Below, piece after piece: positions 59,089 through 64,000 of a stretch of DNA of 64,000 bases. Origin of the DNA: Alphaproteobacteria bacterium. GTDB lineage: Bacteria; Pseudomonadota; Alphaproteobacteria; Rhizobiales; Xanthobacteraceae. Each line of letters opens with the position of its first letter. The stretch's first letter is position 1. The translations under genes were made by a program, and so were the position numbers. The DNA lies in NCBI GenBank assembly GCA_005884765.1, contig VAZV01000131.1:23187-87186 (forward strand), given 5' to 3'. The notes under the pieces were generated by a model. The model saw only the letters and a list, made by a program, of their open reading frames with translations. It ran no database searches and was not told where the DNA came from.

Positions 59089-59457
59089 CTAGCCCCGCTT
59101 CGGCCAGGCCGCCCCGACCGCCAGCAATAGCCAGCTTGCGATCAAAAGCGTGCCGCCGGTCGGCGCAGCCATCGAAAAAAGGCTGTGACCGGCAAATTGC
59201 CGCAACGTCAAATCGCCGGCAAAGAGCGCGGAAGCCACCACGAAGCCGAAGCCGGCCGCGATAGCGATCCGGAGGTGAACCATGCCGCGCTCGGCCAGGG
59301 CAACGCTCGCGAGCACGGCGGTCGCATGAAACAGCAGCATCGAGGAGGCCGCCCCCAGCCGCGCCGCGTCGGCCTGATGCGCCGATAGTGCCGCCAGAAT
59401 GACGCCGTCGGCGCCCATGATGGCGGCCAGCCCGATCAGGATGCGGAAGGGGCGCAT
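59089..59457 (-). CDS. DUF423 family membrane protein
   Basis: A 122-residue inner-membrane protein with four hydrophobic segments. The N-terminal GADGVILAALSAHQ and the later AGDLTLRQFAGH, then APTGGTLLIASWLLL match DUF423 (YgdD). Role unknown. Its ATG overlaps the engB stop as TGATG. Confidence 0.9.
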   Translation of the reverse strand: MRPFRILIGLAAIMGADGVILAALSAHQADAARLGAASSMLLFHATAVLASVALAERGMVHLRIAIAAGFGFVVASALFAGDLTLRQFAGHSLFSMAAPTGGTLLIASWLLLAVGAAWPKRG

Positions 59458-60122
59458 CAGCCGCGCTCTCGAAGCAGGCGCACCATCGCACCGCGCAATT
59501 CCGGCATCCCGGCGCCCGAACGCGAAGACGTCGCCAGCACGTCTGGAAACGCGGCGGGATGCTTTGCCAGTGCTGCGGTGGTCGCTGTGATTTGCGCCCT
59601 CAACTCCGCAGGCTTCACCTGATCGGTCTTGGTGAGGACGGCCTGATAGCTCACCGCCGATTTGTCGAGCGTCTTCAGCACGTCGAGATCGGCGTCCTTG
59701 AAGCCGTGGCGGGCATCGATCAGCACATACACCCGCGCCAGGCTGGCGCGCCCAGCCAGGAATTTGTGGATCAGTTCAGTCCACGACGCGACCTTGCTCT
59801 TTGGTGCCGAGGCGTAGCCGTAGCCGGGCATGTCGACGAGCCGCAGGCGCGTCCTGTCGGGGCCCTCGAAGAAGATCAGTTCCTGGGTGCGGCCGGGCGT
59901 GTGCGAGGTCCGCGCCAGATTGTTGCGGCCGGTCAGCGCATTGATGAGGCTCGATTTGCCGACATTGGAGCGGCCGGCGAACGCAACCTCGATGCCCGCC
60001 ATCGGCGGCAGCGTTTCAATTGAAGGCGAAGCCCAGAAGAATTGCCAATCGCCGGCGAACAACTTTCGCCCCTGCTCGATCACGTCAGCGTCGATGGCGG
60101 CGGTCATTGCGCAGGCTTTCAT
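59457..60122 (-). CDS. engB: Ribosome biogenesis GTPase EngB (YihA/YsxC)
   Basis: A 221-residue small GTPase. G1 GRSNVGKSSL, G2 region TSHTPGRTQ, G3 DMPGYG, G4 TKTD and G5 SSRSGAG. It helps assemble the large ribosomal subunit. Start at ATG 60122 lies five bases from a family A repeat that supplies the leader; Met6 (60107) is an alternative start. Confidence 0.97.
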   Translation of the reverse strand: MKACAMTAAIDADVIEQGRKLFAGDWQFFWASPSIETLPPMAGIEVAFAGRSNVGKSSLINALTGRNNLARTSHTPGRTQELIFFEGPDRTRLRLVDMPGYGYASAPKSKVASWTELIHKFLAGRASLARVYVLIDARHGFKDADLDVLKTLDKSAVSYQAVLTKTDQVKPAELRAQITATTAALAKHPAAFPDVLATSSRSGAGMPELRGAMVRLLRERG

Positions 60123-60126
60123 AGCT

Positions 60127-60214
60127 CGTCATGGCCGGGCTTATCCGGCCATCCACGTCTTGATTTTCGGCAAGTTCCAAGACGTGGATGCCCGGCACGA
60201 GGCCGGGCATGACG
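60127..60214. repeat. Intergenic palindromic repeat, family A (copy 2)
   Basis: An 88-base element with left arm CGTCATGGCCGGGC...CCATCCACGTCTT and right arm AAGACGTGGATG..GGCCGGGCATGACG. It matches copy 1 at 48527-48613 in both arms and differs mainly in the loop. It lies between the yidC stop and the engB start. Confidence 0.85.
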
Positions 60215-60244
60215 ATTTGGAGACTGTTGCGTCCGACAAGCTTG

Positions 60245-62122
60245 CTAGGTCTTCGATTCGGCCTTCTTCGGGATAAAAGTAGCCTTCAGGTTGTCGAACA
60301 GCTCAACTTTCACGCCGTTGCGGCGCATGATGAAGCTCTGCTGCATCACCGATAGCGTATTGTTCCAGGCCCAGTAGATCACAAGCCCGGCCGGGAAGCC
60401 GGCCAGCATGAAGGTGAAAATCAGCGGCATCCAGTCGAAGATCATCTTCTGCGTCGGGTCCGGCGGCGTTGGATTGAGCTTCATCTGGAACCACATCGTG
60501 ATGCCCATGATGATCGGCCAGACGCCGAGCGCGAGGTAATGTCCAAACAGCGGCAGTTGCGTTGGGTCGAAATGCAACAGCCCGAACAATGTGAACAGGT
60601 TGGTCGGATCGGGCGCCGAGAGGTCCTTGATCCAGCCGTAGAACGGCGCGTGGCGCATTTCGATGGTGACGAACAGCACCTTGTAGAGCGAGAAGAACAC
60701 CGGAATCTGCAACGCGACGGGAAGACAACCGGCGATTGGGTTGATCTTCTCCTTCTTGTAGATCTCCATCATCTCCTGCTGCTGCTTCACCTTGTCGTCC
60801 GGATAGCGTTCCTTCAGCGCGGCGAGCTGCGGCTGCACCGATTTCATTTTCGCCATCGACGCGTACGACTTGTTGGCGAGCGGGAAGAACAGCAGTTTCA
60901 CGATCACCGTCACCAGCAGGATCGAGATGCCGAAATTGCCGACCAGGTGATAGAAGAAGTCGAGCGCCAGGAACATCGGCTTGGTGATGAAATAGAACCA
61001 GCCCCAGTCGATCAACAGATCGAAATGGTTGAGCGAAAGCTGCCCGTTGTACCCGCTGAGCCCGCCGATCGGGAAATTGATGCCGACCACGCTGGCTTCC
61101 TTGGCGCCGGCAAACAGCCGCGCATTGGCGCTGCCGGTGCCGCCGATCGGAATGGTCTGCGCGTCCTCCAGGTAGTCGGTCTGGTAGGTTCGCACCGTGC
61201 CGACGAGATTGGACGAGTAGCGCGCCTGCAGCTGCGCGTTGGTATCGGGAAGCAGCGCCGAGGCCCAGTATTTGTCGGTGATGCCGAGCCAGCCGTCGGT
61301 GACCTTGAAGCTCACCGTCTTGGCGTCGTCGATCTTCTTGTAGGCGTATTCCTGCAAGCCCTGATCGCCGAGATAGCCGATCAGGCCTTCGTGCAGGATG
61401 TAATAGCCCGACACCTGCGGGGTGCCGTGGCGCGAGATCAGCGCGAATGGATAAAGCGTGACCGGCGCGTTGCCGACATTGCTGACCTCGTCCTTGACGG
61501 TGAAGAGATAGCGCTCGTCGATCGAAATAGTGCGGTGGAAGGTGAGGCCCTCGCCATTGTCATATTTCAATTTAACCGGCGTCGACGGCGTCAGGTTGCC
61601 GGAGCCTTCCTGCTCCCACATCGTGTTCTGATCCGGGATCCGCACCGTCGAGCCGGTCGCCGGCACCCAGCCGAATTCGGCGTAATAAGGCGCAGCGGTG
61701 TTCGACGGCGAGTACAGCACGATCGCCGGCGAGGTTGGATCGACGGTGTCGCGGAACTTCACCAGCGACAGGTCGTCGATACGCGCGCCCTTCAGCGAGA
61801 TGCTTCCTTGCAGGCTCGGGGTCTCGATCTTGACGCGGGGCGTCCCCGCAATCGCGGTCTCGCGGTTGACGACCGGCGCCGCGGCGGCCGCAGGCGTTGC
61901 TGCCGGCGCATTGGAGGGCGCAGGTGGGGCATTCGGAGCATTGGTCTGCGGCGCGTTCGCGGGCGTCGTGGTGTTCGCAGGCGGCTGCTTGGTGAGTTCC
62001 ACCTGGGTCTGGCTCTGCGCGCGCTGCCGTTCCATTTGCGGCACGTTGTAGAAATATTGCCAGGCGAGCAGCACGATACCGGACAGAATGATGGCGAGGA
62101 TGGTATTGCGATTTTCGATCAT
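60245..62122 (-). CDS. yidC: Membrane protein insertase YidC
   Basis: A 625-residue insertase of the Gram-negative type. First membrane segment TILAIILSGIVLLAWQYFY, a Pro/Ala/Asn-rich linker (about 40-85), the periplasmic beta-sandwich (about 90-355) and the conserved five-span core (DWGWFYFITKPMFLALDFFYH, then NPIAGCLPVALQIPVFFSLYKVLF). The start at ATG 62122 (MIENRNTILAI) fits the family; the TTG at 62143 overlaps rnpA. Lies 17 bases after rnpA. Confidence 0.97.
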   Translation of the reverse strand: MIENRNTILAIILSGIVLLAWQYFYNVPQMERQRAQSQTQVELTKQPPANTTTPANAPQTNAPNAPPAPSNAPAATPAAAAAPVVNRETAIAGTPRVKIETPSLQGSISLKGARIDDLSLVKFRDTVDPTSPAIVLYSPSNTAAPYYAEFGWVPATGSTVRIPDQNTMWEQEGSGNLTPSTPVKLKYDNGEGLTFHRTISIDERYLFTVKDEVSNVGNAPVTLYPFALISRHGTPQVSGYYILHEGLIGYLGDQGLQEYAYKKIDDAKTVSFKVTDGWLGITDKYWASALLPDTNAQLQARYSSNLVGTVRTYQTDYLEDAQTIPIGGTGSANARLFAGAKEASVVGINFPIGGLSGYNGQLSLNHFDLLIDWGWFYFITKPMFLALDFFYHLVGNFGISILLVTVIVKLLFFPLANKSYASMAKMKSVQPQLAALKERYPDDKVKQQQEMMEIYKKEKINPIAGCLPVALQIPVFFSLYKVLFVTIEMRHAPFYGWIKDLSAPDPTNLFTLFGLLHFDPTQLPLFGHYLALGVWPIIMGITMWFQMKLNPTPPDPTQKMIFDWMPLIFTFMLAGFPAGLVIYWAWNNTLSVMQQSFIMRRNGVKVELFDNLKATFIPKKAESKT

Positions 62123-62139
62123 CGTGAGGGTCTCGTCAT

Positions 62140-62514
62140 TCAATCCGGTTTCTTGGGCTGTCGCCGCGCCGTTTCTGTGCTGCCCGGTCCTTGCCGTTCG
62201 AGCCGATGCAGCGCCGAACGGAGGTCGTCGAGCATTGCCGCGAAATCGCGATCCAATGCCGCTCGGCGGCCGACTAACACATAATCATGGTGCGGTCGCA
62301 TTGATATGACGTCGAGCCGCTTCACCAATTCGCGAAGCCGGCGCCGGATGCGGTTGCGCTCGGTGGCGGTGCCGTTTTTCCTGGTAACGGTGAAACCGAT
62401 CCGGATCGGGCCCAAATCCTCACGGCGGCGGCTCTGCACGACAAAGGCGGCGCTGTTGACCCGCGCGCCATTGGCAACGGCGAGGAAGTCCGCCCGCTGC
62501 CTTAGCCGGTCCAT
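62140..62514 (-). CDS. rnpA: Ribonuclease P protein component
   Basis: A 124-residue basic protein with the RNR motif in TRKNGTATERNRIRRRLRELVK and the N-terminal RLRQRADFLAV. It assists the catalytic RNA in tRNA 5' maturation. The tail (about 105-124) is variable. It is 24 bases downstream of rpmH in the classical order. Confidence 0.95.
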   Translation of the reverse strand: MDRLRQRADFLAVANGARVNSAAFVVQSRRREDLGPIRIGFTVTRKNGTATERNRIRRRLRELVKRLDVISMRPHHDYVLVGRRAALDRDFAAMLDDLRSALHRLERQGPGSTETARRQPKKPD

Positions 62515-62538
62515 GATTGATCTCCGGAGACGCCCGGC

Positions 62539-62673
62539 TCAGGCGCTCAGACGTTTGCGGCCGCGCGCGCGGCGCGCGGCGAGAACCTTGCGGCCGCCGG
62601 CGGTCGCCAGGCGGGCGCGGAAGCCGTGACGGCGCTTGCGCACCAGTTTGCTGGGTTGATAAGTCCGCTTCAC
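62539..62673 (-). CDS. rpmH: Large ribosomal subunit protein bL34
   Basis: A 44-residue highly basic protein, [18 protein letters not shown] at the N-terminus and [16 protein letters not shown] at the end. It begins at GTG 62673 with GGAGAA nine bases ahead; the open frame upstream of it is leader sequence, not protein. Confidence 0.97.
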   Translation of the reverse strand: MKRTYQPSKLVRKRRHGFRARLATAGGRKVLAARRARGRKRLSA

Positions 62674-63064
62674 GGGTAGTTCTCCGCTGACCGGGCAATT
62701 TGCCGTTGGATTGAGAGTGCTTCGAATTGAGAGGGCGTCCGGTGATGCTGGCCGGCCCAAAACAGGGCCGTTTCCGGCCCCAATGAGCCGCCACCGGTCA
62801 AACCGGGCCATCGCGGACAATTGGCGCGGCTTATACGGGAGCGACCTGTTTCCGTCAATCTTGCCTGGGGTTCCCCACCACGTTCTTCGAAACGTCGTAA
62901 TTGGAACGAATATACTGATATTTTCGGGGTTTTTCAGGGCGAGGATGGCGTGATGGCCGGTCCATTATTAAATCGCGAATCAGCCGACATTAGCAATCCG
63001 TAATTTGACCGGTCCCGCAGCGAACCGCATCCTGACCACTAAGGCGTAAGGGGCGCAGATACCC
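62674..63064. other. Divergent control region between rpmH and the histidine kinase
   Basis: A 391-base stretch without a credible gene. It holds the rpmH promoter (62830-62858) and a leader of about 150 bases, a T/A-rich segment at about 62895-63010, and the presumed promoter of the kinase gene. I see no DnaA-box cluster, so no replication origin is claimed. Confidence 0.6.
62830..62858 (-). promoter_or_regulatory. Sigma-70-type promoter of rpmH-rnpA-yidC
   Basis: On the minus strand TTGACG (62858-62853) and TATAAG (62835-62830) are separated by exactly 17 bases, a near-consensus housekeeping promoter. It would start transcription about 62822 and leave a leader of about 150 bases before the rpmH GTG. 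Confidence 0.7.
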
Positions 63065-64000
63065 GTGGCAGCGACTGACGCACAGCCGACCAGCGAAAGG
63101 CCGCGGCCGAAAGCGCCGCGCCGGCTTGGCCTGTCCGGCAAGTTGCTGTTGCTCACCATTCCGCTGGTGATGATTGCCGGAATCCTGATCTACGTGCCTG
63201 CGATCGCCAATTTCTGGATGAACAGGTTGAACGATCGCCTGGCTGCGGCGAACACGGCCGCCTTGGTGCTGGACGCGGCGCCGTTGGGCATGGTGCCGGA
63301 TTCGCTGTCGCGGCAGATCCTGACCAGCATCGGTGCGCGCGCCGTTGCCATCAAGATGGGACAGCAACGACGGCTGCTCGCAAGCGCCGACCTGCCACCC
63401 GCGATCGACCACGATATCGACATCAGGAACATGACGGTGTGGTCGGCGATCACCGGCTCCTTCGAGATGATGCTGGAGAGCGGCAACCAGGCGATCCGGG
63501 TGATCGGGCCTGCGCCCGGCGGTGCCCAGTTCATCGAGACCGTGATCGACGAATTGCCGCTGCGCCAGGCGATGTACCGGTTTTCCCGCAACCTGCTCTT
63601 GATCTCGCTGGGGATTGCGGTGCTCACCGCGGCGCTGGTCTATCTCGCGCTGCATTTCCTGTTCGTGCGGCCGATGCGGCGGCTGACCGCGAATCTGGCC
63701 GGCTTCCACGAAGACCCGGAAAATTCGGCGCGGATCATCGTGCCGAGCCAGCGCGGCGATGAGATCGGGGTTGCCGAGCGCGAATTGTCCGACATGCAGC
63801 GCGACCTGGTGTCGATGCTGCATCAGAAGAGCCGGCTCGCAGCACTCGGCCTTGCGGTTTCCAAGATCAACCACGATCTGCGCAATCTTCTCGCGTCCTC
63901 CCAACTATTGTCCGACCAGCTTGCGAGCGTGCCAGATCCGCGGGTGCAGCGCTTTGCGCCGAAGCTGATGCGCTCGCTGGAGCGCGCCATCGCCTTCTGC
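63065..64000 (+). CDS. Sensor histidine kinase, 3' end beyond the window
   Basis: An open frame from GTG 63065 that runs off the window; 312 residues are visible. First membrane segment LSGKLLLLTIPLVMIAGILIYV (about 23-45), periplasmic part to about 185, second segment NLLLISLGIAVLTAALVYLALHFLFV, HAMP (RPMRRLTANLAGFHED) and the beginning of the dimerisation domain with the H-box LAVSKINHDLRNLLAS, His in NHDLRN. ATP-binding domain lies outside. GTG is the only start near a purine-rich site (TAAGGGGC). Confidence 0.88.
   Translation, partial: MAATDAQPTSERPRPKAPRRLGLSGKLLLLTIPLVMIAGILIYVPAIANFWMNRLNDRLAAANTAALVLDAAPLGMVPDSLSRQILTSIGARAVAIKMGQQRRLLASADLPPAIDHDIDIRNMTVWSAITGSFEMMLESGNQAIRVIGPAPGGAQFIETVIDELPLRQAMYRFSRNLLLISLGIAVLTAALVYLALHFLFVRPMRRLTANLAGFHEDPENSARIIVPSQRGDEIGVAERELSDMQRDLVSMLHQKSRLAALGLAVSKINHDLRNLLASSQLLSDQLASVPDPRVQRFAPKLMRSLERAIAFC

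Noticed and set aside
60539..62284. 581-codon plus-strand open frame opposite yidC and rnpA
   Set aside because: Antisense shadow with Arg/His/Gly-rich composition.
62674..63064. Replication origin near rpmH
   Set aside because: I find no cluster of TTATCCACA-like boxes and no dnaA gene; in this group the origin need not lie at rpmH.

Overview
The window looks like chromosomal core DNA of a high-GC alphaproteobacterium of the Bradyrhizobium / Nitrobacteraceae type. I infer this from the chvI-chvG-hprK-EIIA(Man)-HPr cluster near pckA, the ffs-dnaX-ybaB-recR block, the rpmH-rnpA-yidC-engB run next to argB, dapD and dapE, the families DUF2865, DUF1036 and DUF423, and intergenic palindromic repeats of the kind common in that group. 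No database search was possible. I see no rRNA, tRNA, CRISPR array, prophage or intact insertion sequence.

Layout. 0-2 kb: an acyl-CoA dehydrogenase-fold flavoprotein and a small overlapping DUF4258/DUF2283 pair that resembles a toxin-antitoxin module. 2-6.4 kb: lepA, divergent from a GT39-like membrane glycosyltransferase and an SDR oxidoreductase. 6.4-10.4 kb: the regulatory phosphotransfer cluster HPr, EIIA, HprK, ChvG, ChvI on the minus strand. 10.6-16 kb: a HugZ-like protein, an exported TPR-CHAT putative caspase-like protease, and PEP carboxykinase. 16-24.8 kb: thioesterase, glycogen phosphorylase, two small unknown genes, a DUF2865 protein, pyrE, a GST, a LysE exporter and D-cysteine desulfhydrase. 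24.9-36.4 kb: DNA polymerase I, a membrane acyltransferase, UDP-glucose dehydrogenase, HrpB helicase, a retropepsin-like protease, an MNT antitoxin with a frameshifted HEPN partner, and phosphomannomutase/phosphoglucomutase. 36.4-41.4 kb: a chemoreceptor with a multi-span membrane sensor, an Lrp regulator, a PfkB kinase, NudC and a HIT protein. 41.4-50.3 kb: SRP RNA, dnaX-ybaB-recR, an AmpG-like permease, rmuC and def-fmt-truA. 50.4-60.1 kb: a second chemoreceptor, dapE, a decaying tandem DUF805 cluster, dapD, a HAD nucleotidase, a double DUF1036 protein, argB, a DUF423 protein and engB. 60.2-64 kb: yidC-rnpA-rpmH and, divergently, the start of a histidine kinase cut by the window edge.

How the genes work together. 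ChvG-ChvI with HprK, HPr and EIIA probably links envelope/acid signals and carbon status, and pckA close by is a known target of this type of circuit in rhizobia. Pgm/Pmm, UDP-glucose dehydrogenase, GT39, acyltransferase and glycogen phosphorylase all bear on sugar nucleotides, surface polysaccharide and glycogen. dapE, dapD and argB serve lysine/peptidoglycan and arginine synthesis. yidC, rnpA, rpmH, engB, lepA, def, fmt, truA and ffs form a translation and membrane-insertion set.

Main points for a second look: the PolA proofreading domain has lost three of its four expected metal-binding acidic residues; DnaX keeps one of four zinc cysteines; the HEPN toxin reading frame is broken beside an intact antitoxin; three DUF805 copies lie in different states of decay; three tandem ~24-bp repeats sit in the rmuC/def divergent promoter region; and several structured palindromic repeat families abut gene starts.
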